NCBI RefSeq assembly: GCF_002843235.3
Contig: NZ_CP031123.2
Coordinates: 62,001-126,000, forward strand
DNA length: 64,000 nt
Direction: 5' to 3'
From: Providencia huaxiensis
GTDB lineage: Bacteria > Pseudomonadota > Gammaproteobacteria > Enterobacterales > Enterobacteriaceae
Below are positions 27,583-37,748 of the stretch, piece after piece. Position 1 is the stretch's first letter, and each line of letters starts with the position of its first letter. The notes beneath the pieces are model-generated. The model was not told where the DNA came from. It did not search any database and saw only the letters and a list, made by a program, of their open reading frames with translations. Made by a program: the position numbers and the translations under genes.

Positions 27583-28005
27583 ATGAAAAAGATAATTTTA
27601 GGTGGAATGTTTTTACTCTCATTTTCTGCATTTTCTCAAAACCAGAGCGTGCAATTGTATAAAGATGCAAATTGTGGCTGCTGCCAATTATGGGGAGAAG
27701 GAGTTAAAAAAGCAGGGTATGACGTTGTGGTCAATGAAATCAGTTATGATGACTTGAACAAACTGAATGATGAGCTGAATGTGCCATACAACTTACGCAG
27801 TTGCCATATCGCTAAATACAAAGGTAAGGTGATTGTTGGTCATGTTCCTGTCAGCAGTCTTGATGCGATTGATACCTTACCGGCGGATGTGGTAGGAATT
27901 TCTGTTCCGGGTATGCCAATTGGTAGCCTAGGGATGGAGCAGCCGGATGGCCGTACTCAGCCTTATTCTGTGGTGCAGTTTAAAGCAAATGGGGAATATC
28001 GTTAA
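27583..28005 (+). CDS. copG: CopG-like periplasmic copper protein (DUF411)
   Basis: A 140-residue exported protein of the DUF411 family, whose Pseudomonas/Vibrio member CopG is a thioredoxin-like periplasmic copper protein. It has a signal peptide (about 1-18), the conserved motif CGCC (Cys31, Cys33, Cys34), Cys74-His75 in LRSCH and His87 in VGHVP, all likely metal ligands, and the C-terminal family motif GMPIGSLGMEQPDG. It lies 45 bases after cusA on the same strand with no terminator between, so it probably belongs to the cus operon. E. coli cusCFBA has no such gene. The symbol is by family and not proven. Confidence 0.85.
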   Translation: MKKIILGGMFLLSFSAFSQNQSVQLYKDANCGCCQLWGEGVKKAGYDVVVNEISYDDLNKLNDELNVPYNLRSCHIAKYKGKVIVGHVPVSSLDAIDTLPADVVGISVPGMPIGSLGMEQPDGRTQPYSVVQFKANGEYR

Positions 28006-28022
28006 TTAAGATAAAATTTATT

Positions 28023-28046
28023 AAGTTGCAGGGTTATCTGCAACTT
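28023..28046. terminator. Terminator between the cus operon and the aldo/keto reductase gene
   Basis: A 9-bp perfect stem (AAGTTGCAG with CTGCAACTT) and a 6-base loop between two convergent genes. The T-tract is broken on the plus strand; the minus strand has AATAAATTTT. Moderate. Confidence 0.55.
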
Positions 28047-28053
28047 ATTGGTT

Positions 28054-29046
28054 TTATTCGCTTTCGAATATTAATTCGATGGCTTTGAGTTCTTCTTGCG
28101 TAAAATTACGATTTTTTAGGATCCCCATTGCATCATCAATTTGGCTAATACGGCTTGCACCGATGAGAACGGAAGTGATCCTATCATGTCTAAGTAACCA
28201 GGCTAAGGCCATTTGGTTTAACTTCTGCCCTCTTTTTACCGCCAATTCATTCAATTGTTTAACTTTTGATAAAATGGTTGAGGTGAGCCTTTCAGGGGGT
28301 AAAGAAGGGTTGCCTGCCGCGCGTGAATCAGCAGGAATGCCATTAAGGTAGCGATCAGTTAAAATTCCACCGGCTAGCGGAGAATACGCAATAGAGCCCA
28401 CCCCTTCTTCTTCCAGTAAATCGAGTAAATCTTCTTCGGGAGTGCGTTCTAGCATGGAGTATTTAGGCTGGTGGATCAGGCAAGGGGTCCCCAATTCATT
28501 GAGAATACCAATTGCTTCTTTGGCTAAATTGGTTGGGTAATTAGAAATCCCTACATACAGGGCCTTTCCTTGGCGAACAATGAGATCTAGCGCTCCCATG
28601 GTTTCTTCTAATGGGGTATTGGGGTCAGGTCGATGATGATAAAAGATATCCACATAATCCAAGCCCATTCGCTTCAAGCTTTGGTTAAGGCTTGCAACCA
28701 AATATTTTTTACTTCCCCAGTCACCATAAGGGCCATCCCACATAGTGAAACCCGCTTTTGATGAAATGATCATTTCATCACGATAAGGCAGAAAATCTTG
28801 TTGCATGATTTGGCCAAATGTACTCTCGGCAGATCCAGGAGGTGGCCCATAATTATTAGCCAGATCGAAATGGGTGATCCCAAGGTCAAAAGCATGACGA
28901 AGCATGGCTTGGCAGTTATCAACGGGTTTGTTATTACCAAAGTTGTGCCATAACCCTAATGAAATGAGTGGTAATCGTAACCCGCTACGGCCACATAAAC
29001 GATATTCCATTTCGTTATAGCGCTTTGATGATGCAACATAAGGCAT
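28054..29046 (-). CDS. Aldo/keto reductase, YghZ/Gpr-like
   Basis: A 330-residue NADPH-dependent aldo/keto reductase resembling E. coli YghZ (Gpr, L-glyceraldehyde 3-phosphate reductase; also methylglyoxal detoxification). The catalytic tetrad is visible: Asp61, Tyr66 (DLANNYGPPPGSAE), Lys97 (SSKAG) and His138 (DIFYHHRPD). GPYGDWGSKKYL and the C-terminal IGASRISQIDDA region, which binds the cofactor phosphate, are typical of this subgroup. The start ATG 29046 has GGAGG 6 bases upstream. It is cytoplasmic and convergent with the cus operon. It is not at this place in E. coli. Confidence 0.88.
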   Translation of the reverse strand: MPYVASSKRYNEMEYRLCGRSGLRLPLISLGLWHNFGNNKPVDNCQAMLRHAFDLGITHFDLANNYGPPPGSAESTFGQIMQQDFLPYRDEMIISSKAGFTMWDGPYGDWGSKKYLVASLNQSLKRMGLDYVDIFYHHRPDPNTPLEETMGALDLIVRQGKALYVGISNYPTNLAKEAIGILNELGTPCLIHQPKYSMLERTPEEDLLDLLEEEGVGSIAYSPLAGGILTDRYLNGIPADSRAAGNPSLPPERLTSTILSKVKQLNELAVKRGQKLNQMALAWLLRHDRITSVLIGASRISQIDDAMGILKNRNFTQEELKAIELIFESE

Positions 29047-29197
29047 ACTTCACCTCCAAAATAGTGGGTAAAACCTCAACTTATACTGTCATAAAGCTAA
29101 AAAGCAGGCTGAGGAATCAATGCTAATTTGTTATTGGCTAGAAAGTTTATAAATAAACTGTGATAGAGCTGGAAAAAAGAATGAAGTATTTTGAAAT

Positions 29198-29230
29198 ACG
29201 TGGGTATCGGCTGTGCGCCAGTCCCCACGT
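29198..29230 (-). terminator. Possible terminator of yaaA
   Basis: ACGTGGG pairs with CCCACGT across a 19-base loop just past the yaaA stop. The loop is long and the T-tract weak, so this is a tentative call. Confidence 0.4.
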
Positions 29231-29245
29231 TTTATGTATTAAGAA

Positions 29246-30022
29246 TTAAGCTTGTTCTGAACGAGTAAATACCAGCTCGTTACCTTTAGATTGGCTTTCA
29301 TCAAATTGATAGCCTTCCAAATTAAAATCAGCCAGTTGGTCTGTTGTCGTCAATTTATTTTGGATAATAAAGCGGCTCATTAAACCCCGCGCTTTTTTTG
29401 CATAAAAACTGATAACTTTATATTTACCATTCTTTTCATCAAGGAAAACAGGTTTGATGATTTGACCATCCAATTTCTTCGTATTCACGGATTTGAAGTA
29501 CTCATCAGAAGCTAGGTTGATCAATATTTGGTCTTTCTGTTCTGCTAAGGTGTGATTTAACTGTTTGGTGATAATGTCTCCCCAAAACTCATACAAATCT
29601 TTTCCGCGGGTATTTTTTAAACGAATTCCCATTTCTAAGCGATAAGGCTGCATTAAATCTAGCGGTCTTAAAATACCGTAAAGACCTGATAATATGCGTA
29701 AATGGGATTGGGCAAACGCAAAATCGTCTTGCGAAAAGGTTTCAGCTTGCATGCCAGTATAAACATCCCCCTTGAAAGCGAGGATCGCTTGGCGTGCATT
29801 TTCTGGGGTAAAGTCCGCATGCCATTCTTCAAAACGAGCAGCGTTGAGCCCTGCAAGTTTGTCACTAATTTTCATTAAACTGGCGATATCCGCAGGGGTT
29901 AACTTACGACAGACATTAATTAATTTTTGAGACTCAGTGAGTAATTCAGGCTGAGTAAATTGCTGCGTCGCAAGTGGGCTTTCGTAGTCTAATGTTTTTG
30001 CAGGTGAAATTGTAATAAGCAT
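29246..30022 (-). CDS. yaaA: Peroxide stress protein YaaA
   Basis: YaaA is a cytoplasmic DUF328/UPF0246 protein that lowers free iron during peroxide stress in E. coli. The 258 residues (E. coli 258) begin [16 protein letters not shown], the invariant start of the family, and keep [39 protein letters not shown] and the basic C-terminal [15 protein letters not shown]. It marks the return of the conserved gene order after the cus region (thrC, then yaaA and talB). In E. coli it is induced by OxyR; no OxyR site was identified here. Confidence 0.95.
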   Translation of the reverse strand: MLITISPAKTLDYESPLATQQFTQPELLTESQKLINVCRKLTPADIASLMKISDKLAGLNAARFEEWHADFTPENARQAILAFKGDVYTGMQAETFSQDDFAFAQSHLRILSGLYGILRPLDLMQPYRLEMGIRLKNTRGKDLYEFWGDIITKQLNHTLAEQKDQILINLASDEYFKSVNTKKLDGQIIKPVFLDEKNGKYKVISFYAKKARGLMSRFIIQNKLTTTDQLADFNLEGYQFDESQSKGNELVFTRSEQA

Positions 30023-30304
30023 GACTTGACCCTTTATAAAGAATGATACTGCTTACTTTAGCAAAAATTCTTCCTAATTGGGTAATTGATACGATAAGCC
30101 AAACCAATATTATTCTTTATTACAATAAGGGCGCAGTATAACTTGCTAAAAGGATTCAGTTTCTAATTGGCTAGCGAAACCGATTGCCAATCAAATAGTT
30201 GCTTTTGACTAGATTTACTTGCTTGCAGCAATATGGATGCATGATATTATCTGTAGACGGTGCGGCGATAGCCACAATTCCTTTATAACAACGAGATTAA
30301 AGAA

Positions 30305-31258
30305 ATGACCGATAAACTAACCTCACTACGTAGTCTGACAACCGTTGTTGCTGATACTGGCGACATCGAAGCGATGAAGCTTTATAAACCACAAGACGCG
30401 ACCACAAATCCATCGCTGATCTTAAATGCTGCACAAATTCCTGAGTACCGTAAATTAATTGATGAAGCGGTAGAATGGGCACGTAAGCAAAGCAGTAATC
30501 GTGAGCAACAAATTGTTGATGCTTGTGACAAACTGGCTGTTAATATCGGTCTGGAAATTCTGAAATTAGTTCCAGGTCGTATTTCTACTGAAGTTGATGC
30601 GCGCCTTTCTTATGATGAAGAAGCTTGTATTACTAAAGCGCGTCACTTAATTAAAATGTATAACGATGCAGGCATCAGTAATGACCGTATTCTGATTAAA
30701 CTAGCTTCGACTTGGCAGGGTATCCGTGCTGCAGAGAAACTGGAAAAAGAAGGCATTAACTGTAACCTGACCTTATTATTCTCTTTTGCTCAAGCACGCG
30801 CTTGTGCGGAAGCAGGTGTATACCTGATTTCTCCATTTGTGGGCCGTATCCTTGACTGGTACAAAGCGAATACAGATAAAAAAGAATTCGCACCACATGA
30901 AGATCCAGGTGTAGTTTCTGTTACTGAAATCTACAATTACTACAAAGCTCACGGTTATAAAACTGTGGTTATGGGCGCAAGCTTCCGTAACGTGGGTGAA
31001 ATCATTGAGTTAGCAGGTTGTGACCGCTTAACTATCTCCCCAGGCTTATTGAAAGAACTGTCTGAGTCACAAGGTGAATTAGTCCGTAAACTGACTGATA
31101 CAGGTAAAACTCAAGAGCCAGGCGCTAAGTTAACTGAAGCTGAGTTCTACTGGCAGCACAACCAAGATCCAATGGCGGTTGATAAACTGTCTGACGGTAT
31201 CCGTAAGTTTGCAGTAGACCAAGAAAAACTGGAAAAAATGATTGCAGATTTACTGTAA
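30305..31258 (+). CDS. talB: Transaldolase B
   Basis: TalB transfers a dihydroxyacetone unit between sedoheptulose 7-phosphate and glyceraldehyde 3-phosphate in the pentose phosphate pathway. It has 317 residues, as in E. coli. The Schiff-base Lys132 ([12 protein letters not shown]) and catalytic Asp17 (TVVADTGD) are at the E. coli positions, with [14 protein letters not shown] and [11 protein letters not shown] also conserved. A 282-bp intergenic region upstream gives room for a divergent promoter with yaaA. A hairpin terminator follows. Confidence 0.98.
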   Translation: MTDKLTSLRSLTTVVADTGDIEAMKLYKPQDATTNPSLILNAAQIPEYRKLIDEAVEWARKQSSNREQQIVDACDKLAVNIGLEILKLVPGRISTEVDARLSYDEEACITKARHLIKMYNDAGISNDRILIKLASTWQGIRAAEKLEKEGINCNLTLLFSFAQARACAEAGVYLISPFVGRILDWYKANTDKKEFAPHEDPGVVSVTEIYNYYKAHGYKTVVMGASFRNVGEIIELAGCDRLTISPGLLKELSESQGELVRKLTDTGKTQEPGAKLTEAEFYWQHNQDPMAVDKLSDGIRKFAVDQEKLEKMIADLL

Positions 31259-31276
31259 TTTATTTCGTTTTTTCTT

Positions 31277-31305
31277 AAAACCCAGCCAGTTGGTTGGGTT
31301 TTTTT
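31277..31305 (+). terminator. Rho-independent terminator of talB
   Basis: AACCCAGCC pairs with GGTTGGGTT (one G-T pair) and is followed by seven T. It starts about 20 bases after the talB stop. Confidence 0.85.
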
Positions 31306-31448
31306 ATACCTATTTTTCATTGAGTTAGTTCTCAATTTCAAGATATAAAATTGAGGTCGCTGTATGCAAAAGCGCATCATGCTATGATAATGCTCCTGTT
31401 TATCCATTAGTAGACAGTTTCTGAATTGATCAATTTTTTGAGGTTTGT

Positions 31449-32030
31449 ATGAATGAATTGCGCATAGGTCTGGTTTCTGTTTCTGATCGTGCTTCGAGTG
31501 GTATTTATGAAGACAAAGGTATTCCAGCACTAGAAGAGTGGTTAGCAAAAACGCTGACAACCCCTTTTCGTATCGAAACTCGCCTGATCCCTGATGAGCA
31601 AATCATGATAGAGCAAACATTATGTGAGCTGGTGGATGAATTTGCTTGCCATTTAGTCCTCACTACTGGTGGCACAGGGCCCGCTCGTCGCGATGTCACA
31701 CCTGATGCAACCCTTGCGATTGCTGACCGCGAGATGCCGGGTTTTGGTGAGCAAATGCGCCAAATTAGCCTGAAATTCGTCCCTACTGCGATACTATCAC
31801 GTCAAGTGGGGGTAATACGTAACCAAGCTCTGATTTTAAATTTACCTGGACAGCCTAAAGCGATTGCGGAAACTCTGGAAGGTTTAAAAGACAAAGAAGG
31901 GAATGTGGTAGTTTCTGGTATTTTTGCCAGTGTTCCTTATTGCATTCAATTACTTGATGGCCCTTATGTAGAAACAGACCCTACAATTGTGAAAGCGTTC
32001 AGGCCTAAATCGGCTATTCGCTCTGAGTAG
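31449..32030 (+). CDS. mog: Molybdopterin adenylyltransferase MogA
   Basis: MogA activates molybdopterin by adenylylation before molybdate insertion in molybdenum cofactor synthesis. It has 193 residues (E. coli 195). The MoaB/Mog fold is marked by the N-terminal RIGLVSVSDRASSGIYEDKG and by LTTGGTGPARRDVTPDAT, plus the acidic motif REMPGFGE. ATG 31449 is preceded by GAGG. It lies between talB and satP as in E. coli, with a candidate -10 (TATGAT or GATAAT) near 31383. Confidence 0.97.
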   Translation: MNELRIGLVSVSDRASSGIYEDKGIPALEEWLAKTLTTPFRIETRLIPDEQIMIEQTLCELVDEFACHLVLTTGGTGPARRDVTPDATLAIADREMPGFGEQMRQISLKFVPTAILSRQVGVIRNQALILNLPGQPKAIAETLEGLKDKEGNVVVSGIFASVPYCIQLLDGPYVETDPTIVKAFRPKSAIRSE

Positions 32031-32040
32031 TCTTTTAATG

Positions 32041-32070
32041 TAATCAGGTGAGACTTAACTCACCTGATTA
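32041..32070. terminator. Bidirectional terminator between mog and satP
   Basis: A 12-bp perfect stem (TAATCAGGTGAG with CTCACCTGATTA) with a 6-base loop, between convergent genes. The T-tracts are interrupted. Confidence 0.7.
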
Positions 32071-32109
32071 ATAATATTTAATGCATAAAATCACATACGT
32101 TAGTTAAAT

Positions 32110-32676
32110 TTAACCACGCTGGCCAATCGGTAATACTGTTTTGCCATATTGCTCATTTAATATTTCCGCAACTGCTAAATAAAATGCGCTAGCACCACAG
32201 ATAATTCCTTCAAAACCTGCAAATTTTAGTAATGCTGCATTTCCTGTAATATTACCGATTGCTAATAAAGCGAATAATACAGTTAAGCTACCGAAGACAA
32301 ATTGCAAAACAAAATTAGCTTTGAACGTTCCTAAAAACATGAAAAAGGTAAAAATTCCCCAAATAGCGAGGAAAACACCTAAAAATTCAGGTGAAGTTGC
32401 TTCGGCTAATCCCATTGATGGTAAAAATAATAAACCCACTAATGCAATCCAAAACATACCGTAAGAGGTAAATGCAGTTGCACCGAATGTGTTGCCTTTT
32501 TTGTATTCAATCAGACCCGCAATAAATTGAGCAATACCACCATAAAAAATGCCCATACTTAAAATAACGGATGAAAGAGGGAAAAAACCTGCGTTATGAA
32601 TATTCAGCAGGATGGTTGTCATACCAAAGCCTAGTAAACCAAGTGGGCCTGGATTTGCAAGAGAGCTAGACTGCAT
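32110..32676 (-). CDS. satP: Acetate/succinate-proton symporter SatP
   Basis: SatP is an inner-membrane transporter of the AceTr family taking up acetate and succinate. From the chosen start it has 188 residues, exactly the E. coli length, with six transmembrane segments and the family signature NPGPLGLLGFGMTT (NPAPLGL in E. coli). The frame is open further upstream to 32721, but ATG 32676 is preferred: AGAGG lies just upstream and the protein then begins MQSSSLANPGPLG. The C-terminus, EILNEQYGKTVLPIG, is conserved. Confidence 0.95.
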   Translation of the reverse strand: MQSSSLANPGPLGLLGFGMTTILLNIHNAGFFPLSSVILSMGIFYGGIAQFIAGLIEYKKGNTFGATAFTSYGMFWIALVGLLFLPSMGLAEATSPEFLGVFLAIWGIFTFFMFLGTFKANFVLQFVFGSLTVLFALLAIGNITGNAALLKFAGFEGIICGASAFYLAVAEILNEQYGKTVLPIGQRG

Positions 32677-32830
32677 ATAACCTCTGGTAAAATATAAATA
32701 ATTCAAATAGATAAGAAACAAAAAGTTTTGCCAAAGTGACAGCGGCGGCGCATCATACGCAGTTTTAATTGTTTAAACAATGATCACAAGACAGGTTTTT
32801 TTGCAATAAATGCAAATTTTTTTGATTCTC

Positions 32831-32863
32831 CCCCTTGATGAATGAATTTGTGACCCCATCTTA
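32831..32863 (+). promoter_or_regulatory. Sigma-32 heat-shock promoter of dnaK
   Basis: -35 element CCCCTTGATG (32831-32840) and -10 element CCCCATCTTA (32854-32863), separated by 13 bases. Both closely match the E. coli dnaK P1 promoter read by RpoH. It lies about 150 bases upstream of the dnaK start. Confidence 0.92.
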
Positions 32864-33011
32864 AAAGCATCAACTGATATCAATCCAAATTATTGCGTAT
32901 TGAAAAATAATTTAGGCTCTGAGTGAAAACTCCCTTGAAAATGAAATATTGAGCCTCATATAGATTGATATCGAAATCATAGTGAAAAGAATTCCTTTGG
33001 AGGCGTTTTAG

Positions 33012-34922
33012 ATGGGTAAAATCATTGGTATCGACTTGGGTACAACTAACTCATGCGTTGCAATTATGGATGGTACTACAGCTCGTGTTCTGGAGAACAG
33101 CGAAGGTGATAGAACGACTCCTTCCATCATTGCGTACACTCAAGATGGTGAAATTTTAGTTGGTCAGCCAGCAAAACGTCAGGCTGTGACTAACCCAGAA
33201 AATACTTTATTTGCAATCAAACGTTTGATTGGTCGTCGTTTCCAAGACGAAGAAGTTCAGCGCGACGTTTCTATCATGCCATATAAAATCATTGCGGCTG
33301 ATAACGGCGATGCTTGGTTAGATGTGAAAGGCCAAAAAATGGCTCCACCACAAGTTTCAGCTGAAGTTCTGAAAAAAATGAAGAAAACAGCAGAAGACTA
33401 TTTAGGTGAGCCAGTAACAGAAGCGGTTATTACTGTTCCTGCTTACTTTAACGATGCTCAGCGTCAAGCAACTAAAGATGCTGGCCGTATCGCGGGTCTA
33501 GAAGTAAAACGTATCATTAACGAACCAACAGCTGCGGCATTAGCATATGGTTTAGACCGAGAAATTGGTAACCGTACTATCGCGGTATATGACTTAGGTG
33601 GTGGTACCTTTGACTTATCAATCATCGAAATCGATGAAGTTGATGGTGAAAAAACCTATGAAGTTCTGGCTACTAATGGTGACACACACTTAGGTGGTGA
33701 AGACTTTGATACACGTTTAATTAACTATTTAGTTGAAGAATTTAAGAAAGAACAAGGTGTTGACCTGCGTAACGACCCGTTAGCAATGCAACGTCTGAAA
33801 GAAGCTGCAGAAAAAGCGAAAATTGAGCTGTCTTCTGCACAACAAACAGATGTTAACCTGCCGTATATTACAGCAGATGCAACAGGTCCTAAACACATGA
33901 ATATCAAAGTGACTCGTGCGAAATTAGAGTCACTGGTAGAAGATTTAGTTAAGCGTTCTATGGAGCCAGTTAAAGTTGCTCTGCAAGACGCAGGCTTAAG
34001 CGTGAGCGAAATCAACGACGTTATCTTAGTTGGTGGCCAAACACGTATGCCAATGGTTCAAAAAGTTGTTGCTGATTTCTTTGGTAAAGAGCCACGTAAA
34101 GACGTGAACCCAGATGAAGCAGTTGCAATGGGTGCAGCAGTTCAAGGTGGTGTTTTAGCCGGTGATGTTAAAGACGTTCTGTTACTTGACGTAACTCCTC
34201 TGTCTTTAGGTATCGAAACCATGGGTGGCGTGATGACTTCGTTAATCTCGAAGAACACCACTATCCCAACTAAACATAGCCAAGTGTTCTCAACAGCGGA
34301 AGATAACCAAGCAGCGGTAACTATCCATGTTCTGCAAGGTGAGCGTAAACGTGCAAGTGATAACAAATCACTGGGTCAGTTTAACTTAGACGGTATTCAA
34401 GCTGCTCCACGTGGTATGCCACAAATCGAAGTGACTTTTGATATCGATGCTGATGGTATCTTGCATGTGTCTGCTAAAGATAAAAATAGTGGACGTGAGC
34501 AAAACATCACCATTAAGGCTTCTTCAGGCCTGAATGATGAGGAAATCGAAAAAATGGTACGTGACGCAGAAGCAAACGCTGAAGCTGACCGTAAATTTGA
34601 AGAGCTAGTTCAGGTTCGTAATCAAGCTGACCAATTAGTTCACGGTACTCGTAAACAAATCGAAGAAGCCGGTGATAAATTACCAGCTGAAGATAAAGCA
34701 AATATCGAAAAAGCAACTTCTGAATTAGAAGTGGCATCAAAAGGTGAAGATAAAGCGGATATCGAAGCGAAAATCCAAGCTTTAGTCACTGCATCTGCAA
34801 AACTGTTGGAAATCGCACAGCAACAAGCTCAAGCGGGCGGTGCAGCTGGCGCAGAAGCGAAGAAAGATGATGACGTTGTTGATGCTGAATTCGAAGAAGT
34901 TAACGACAAAGATAAAAAATAA
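33012..34922 (+). CDS. dnaK: Chaperone protein DnaK (Hsp70)
   Basis: DnaK is the cytoplasmic ATP-dependent Hsp70 chaperone and also a negative regulator of sigma-32. It has 636 residues (E. coli 638). The ATPase domain carries [30 protein letters not shown] and [15 protein letters not shown]; the linker VLLLDVTPL leads to the substrate-binding domain; the tail [16 protein letters not shown] is typical of the family. GGAG lies 7 bases before ATG 33012. It is followed by dnaJ after 110 bases containing a conserved hairpin, and is driven by the sigma-32 promoter. Confidence 0.99.
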   Translation: MGKIIGIDLGTTNSCVAIMDGTTARVLENSEGDRTTPSIIAYTQDGEILVGQPAKRQAVTNPENTLFAIKRLIGRRFQDEEVQRDVSIMPYKIIAADNGDAWLDVKGQKMAPPQVSAEVLKKMKKTAEDYLGEPVTEAVITVPAYFNDAQRQATKDAGRIAGLEVKRIINEPTAAALAYGLDREIGNRTIAVYDLGGGTFDLSIIEIDEVDGEKTYEVLATNGDTHLGGEDFDTRLINYLVEEFKKEQGVDLRNDPLAMQRLKEAAEKAKIELSSAQQTDVNLPYITADATGPKHMNIKVTRAKLESLVEDLVKRSMEPVKVALQDAGLSVSEINDVILVGGQTRMPMVQKVVADFFGKEPRKDVNPDEAVAMGAAVQGGVLAGDVKDVLLLDVTPLSLGIETMGGVMTSLISKNTTIPTKHSQVFSTAEDNQAAVTIHVLQGERKRASDNKSLGQFNLDGIQAAPRGMPQIEVTFDIDADGILHVSAKDKNSGREQNITIKASSGLNDEEIEKMVRDAEANAEADRKFEELVQVRNQADQLVHGTRKQIEEAGDKLPAEDKANIEKATSELEVASKGEDKADIEAKIQALVTASAKLLEIAQQQAQAGGAAGAEAKKDDDVVDAEFEEVNDKDKK

Positions 34923-34981
34923 TGCCCTTAGCGGGCGCAGTAGCTGTAGCAAATGATAGTTAATGGTTACTGATACCGGAT

Positions 34982-35009
34982 ACGGGCGTCGAGGGAACTC
35001 TACGCCCGT
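34982..35009 (+). other. dnaK-dnaJ intercistronic hairpin
   Basis: ACGGGCGT pairs with ACGCCCGT across GAGGGAACTC-type loop sequence, with no T-run. A very similar hairpin lies between dnaK and dnaJ in E. coli. It probably affects mRNA stability or relative dnaJ expression, and is not a full terminator. Confidence 0.65.
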
Positions 35010-35032
35010 TCCGCATGTTAAGGGTAAATTAA

Positions 35033-36166
35033 ATGGCCAAAAGAGATTTTTATGAGGTATTAGGCCTCGAGAGAAATGCTTCTGAGAAAGATATTAAGCG
35101 TGCTTATAAGCGTTTAGCGATGAAGCACCACCCTGACCGTAATCAGGGAGATAAAGAGTCAGAAGATAAATTTAAAGAAATTAAAGAAGCTTACGAAGTA
35201 CTTTCTGACGAGCAAAAACGTGCTGCTTATGACCAATATGGTCATGCTGCGTTTGAGCAAGGCGGAATGGGGGGCGGTGGCTTCGGTGGTGGTGCTGACT
35301 TCAGTGATATCTTTGGTGACGTCTTCGGTGATATTTTTGGCGGTGGCCGTAGACAGCAGCGCCCAAGCCGTGGTTCTGACCTACAGTACAACATGGAACT
35401 GACTCTCGAAGAGGCTGTCCGTGGAGTGACCAAAGAAATCCGTATTCCGACCTTGGAAACCTGTGACGTCTGTCATGGTAATGGTGCGAAGCCTGGGACG
35501 AGTGCAGATACGTGCTCTACCTGTCACGGTATGGGCCAAGTCCATATGCGCCAAGGCTTTTTCTCTGTACAACAACCTTGTCCAACGTGTCATGGTCGCG
35601 GTAAAGTTATCAAAGATCCATGCAACAAATGTCATGGTCATGGCCGTGTTGAAAGATATAAAACCCTGTCAGTCAAAATTCCTGCAGGGGTAGATACAGG
35701 TGACCGTGTTCGTTTATCAGGAGAAGGTGAGGCCGGAGAAAACGGAGCACCAGCAGGCGATTTATTCGTTCAGGTTCATGTATTACCTCATAACATTTTT
35801 GAGCGTGATGGTAATAACCTGCATTGTGAGGTTCCGATTAACTTTGCTGATGCAGCATTGGGGGGCGAAATTGAAGTGCCAACCCTTGATGGCCGTGTGA
35901 AACTGAAAATCCCAGCAGAAACTCAAACCGGTAAAATTTTCCGCATGAAAGGAAAAGGTGTGAAATCGGTACGTGGTGGTTTGCAAGGTGACTTAATGTG
36001 CCACATTGTTGTTGAAACCCCTGTAAAACTGAATGAAAAACAGAAAGAGTTACTCAAAGAATTTGGTGAGTCACTAGGTGGAAAGAGTGGTGAGAAGAAT
36101 AGCCCGCGCTCTAAAAGCTTTTTAGATGGCGTGAAAAAATTCTTTGATGATTTAACTAATAAATAA
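35033..36166 (+). CDS. dnaJ: Co-chaperone protein DnaJ (Hsp40)
   Basis: DnaJ delivers substrates to DnaK and stimulates its ATPase. It has 377 residues (E. coli 376). The J domain (1-70) has His33-Pro34-Asp35, followed by a Gly/Phe-rich region (about 76-110). The zinc domain has four CxxCxGxG motifs ([32 protein letters not shown]), and a C-terminal peptide-binding domain follows. ATG 35033 follows AAGGG at 10 bases. It is the second gene of the heat-shock operon and ends before a strong hairpin. Confidence 0.99.
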   Translation: MAKRDFYEVLGLERNASEKDIKRAYKRLAMKHHPDRNQGDKESEDKFKEIKEAYEVLSDEQKRAAYDQYGHAAFEQGGMGGGGFGGGADFSDIFGDVFGDIFGGGRRQQRPSRGSDLQYNMELTLEEAVRGVTKEIRIPTLETCDVCHGNGAKPGTSADTCSTCHGMGQVHMRQGFFSVQQPCPTCHGRGKVIKDPCNKCHGHGRVERYKTLSVKIPAGVDTGDRVRLSGEGEAGENGAPAGDLFVQVHVLPHNIFERDGNNLHCEVPINFADAALGGEIEVPTLDGRVKLKIPAETQTGKIFRMKGKGVKSVRGGLQGDLMCHIVVETPVKLNEKQKELLKEFGESLGGKSGEKNSPRSKSFLDGVKKFFDDLTNK

Positions 36167-36190
36167 TTAGTTAATAATTGGTAATGTTAG

Positions 36191-36235
36191 AATGGCTGAC
36201 TGAGCATATTGCCAAGTCAGCCATTTTTTTATCTT
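36191..36235. terminator. Terminator after dnaJ
   Basis: AATGGCTGACT pairs with AGTCAGCCATT (11 bp), followed by seven T on the plus strand. It overlaps the stop region of the convergent amidohydrolase gene. Confidence 0.85.
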
Positions 36236-37634
36236 ATTTTACGACTTCACCACTCGCAACTACGGTTTCACGGACTTTGTTAGCAAAATCTTGAGCTTCT
36301 TTAATAATGGTGCCTTCATCTGCGGTCAGCAACTGGCGGTCTTGCATCAATACCTTGCCATCAACAATAGTATGGCGAACATTAGCTCCATTTGCACCAT
36401 AGACTAATGCGGCATAGGGGCTATACATAGGAACCATGTTTGGTGATTTAGTATCAATAACAATGATGTCAGCTAATTTCCCTGCTTCGAGAGAGCCTAA
36501 TTTGTCTTCCATGTGTAACACGCGTGCAGAACCCATGGTTGCCATATCGACAACCGTGATCGGTGGCATTGCGGCTCTATCTTTATTGGCTAGTTTGTGA
36601 ATTTTACCCACTAAGTTTAGCTCATTTAACGTCGTTAATGTATTACTCGACATCGGGCCATCCGTTCCTAAACCAACACGAATACCTTTTTCAAGCATGG
36701 TTGTGACCGGGGCGACCCCTTTAGCAGATTTCGTGTTTGCACTGATATTATGTGCGACACCAACATCATACTGTTTGAGGAGATCCATATCTTTTTCATC
36801 AACCATAATGGCATGAGCTGCAATAACTTTATTATTCAGTGCTCCAATATCAGCCATATATTGTACAGGGCTTTTCCCTCCCGTACGTTTGGCTATTTCT
36901 TCTTGCTCACGATCAGTTTCAGCCAGGTGGATCATCACTGGCACATTAAGTTCTTGAGACAATTTTGCGATTTTCTGTAAATGCTCTGTGGTATTGGTAT
37001 AAGGTGCATGAGGCGCAAAAGCGGGTGTGATACGAGGGTGATCTTTGTATTGGTTGATAAAATTCACTGCATAATTGATACCTTCATCTGCATTTTTTGC
37101 ATCAGCGACAGGAAATTGAATGACAGATTCCCCAAGGACAGCCCTCAATCCAATTTTATCAACGGTTTTAGCCACTTCATCTTCAAAATAATACATATCA
37201 ACGTAAGTTGTGACACCACCTTTAATCATTTCAATATTAGCAAGGTTTGCTCCAACTCGTACCATTTCACGGGAGACCATTTTGTTTTCTAATGGGAAGA
37301 TATAACGGTGTAAACGGTCTGGTACATCATCGGCCAAAGAACGGAACACGGTCATAGATGCATGTGTGTGAGTGTTAATTAACCCAGGCATGACAATGTC
37401 GCCATCAACCTTCAGGATATTAGGTGCTTGATAACTTTGAGCTAGTTCAGGGCCACCAACGGCAATGATTTTATTGCCTTTGATGACAACAGTACCATGG
37501 TCAATAATTTGTTTCTGGGCATCCATTGTTAAGATGGTTCCATCGACAATAATGATGTCAGCAGATGTAGCTGCAAAGCTAGAAAAAGAAGCACTAATAA
37601 TGGAAACAGCCAGTAAAGATTTTAAAAACGACAT
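36234..37634 (-). CDS. Exported amidohydrolase of the TRZ/ATZ (MtaD-like) family
   Basis: A 466-residue metal-dependent hydrolase of the amidohydrolase superfamily, close to the 5-methylthioadenosine/S-adenosylhomocysteine deaminase group by motif. The metal ligands are visible: HTH at 89-91 (GLINTHTHASM), His in MIHLAETDREQEE, His in AHAIMVDEKD and Asp in GLGTDGPMSSN. The first 21 residues (MSFLKSLLAVSIISASFSSFA) form a signal peptide, unusual for this mostly cytoplasmic family, so the protein should be periplasmic. The substrate cannot be told from sequence. GAGG precedes ATG 37634. It may be co-transcribed with the upstream EamA transporter gene 114 bases away. Confidence 0.85.
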   Translation of the reverse strand: MSFLKSLLAVSIISASFSSFAATSADIIIVDGTILTMDAQKQIIDHGTVVIKGNKIIAVGGPELAQSYQAPNILKVDGDIVMPGLINTHTHASMTVFRSLADDVPDRLHRYIFPLENKMVSREMVRVGANLANIEMIKGGVTTYVDMYYFEDEVAKTVDKIGLRAVLGESVIQFPVADAKNADEGINYAVNFINQYKDHPRITPAFAPHAPYTNTTEHLQKIAKLSQELNVPVMIHLAETDREQEEIAKRTGGKSPVQYMADIGALNNKVIAAHAIMVDEKDMDLLKQYDVGVAHNISANTKSAKGVAPVTTMLEKGIRVGLGTDGPMSSNTLTTLNELNLVGKIHKLANKDRAAMPPITVVDMATMGSARVLHMEDKLGSLEAGKLADIIVIDTKSPNMVPMYSPYAALVYGANGANVRHTIVDGKVLMQDRQLLTADEGTIIKEAQDFANKVRETVVASGEVVK

Positions 37635-37748
37635 TTTGGCCTCATATCTGGTGAGAAAATATAAAAATTATGAGTAAAAAATATTAATACTATTTCTGAT
37701 AAAATTAAGTTTGCTGCTTACTGATTGAATATTCAAATAATAATTTTA

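Noticed and set aside
35220..35900. Alternative-frame ORFs within dnaJ
   Set aside because: They overlap the fully conserved DnaJ frame on the same strand and show no family similarity.
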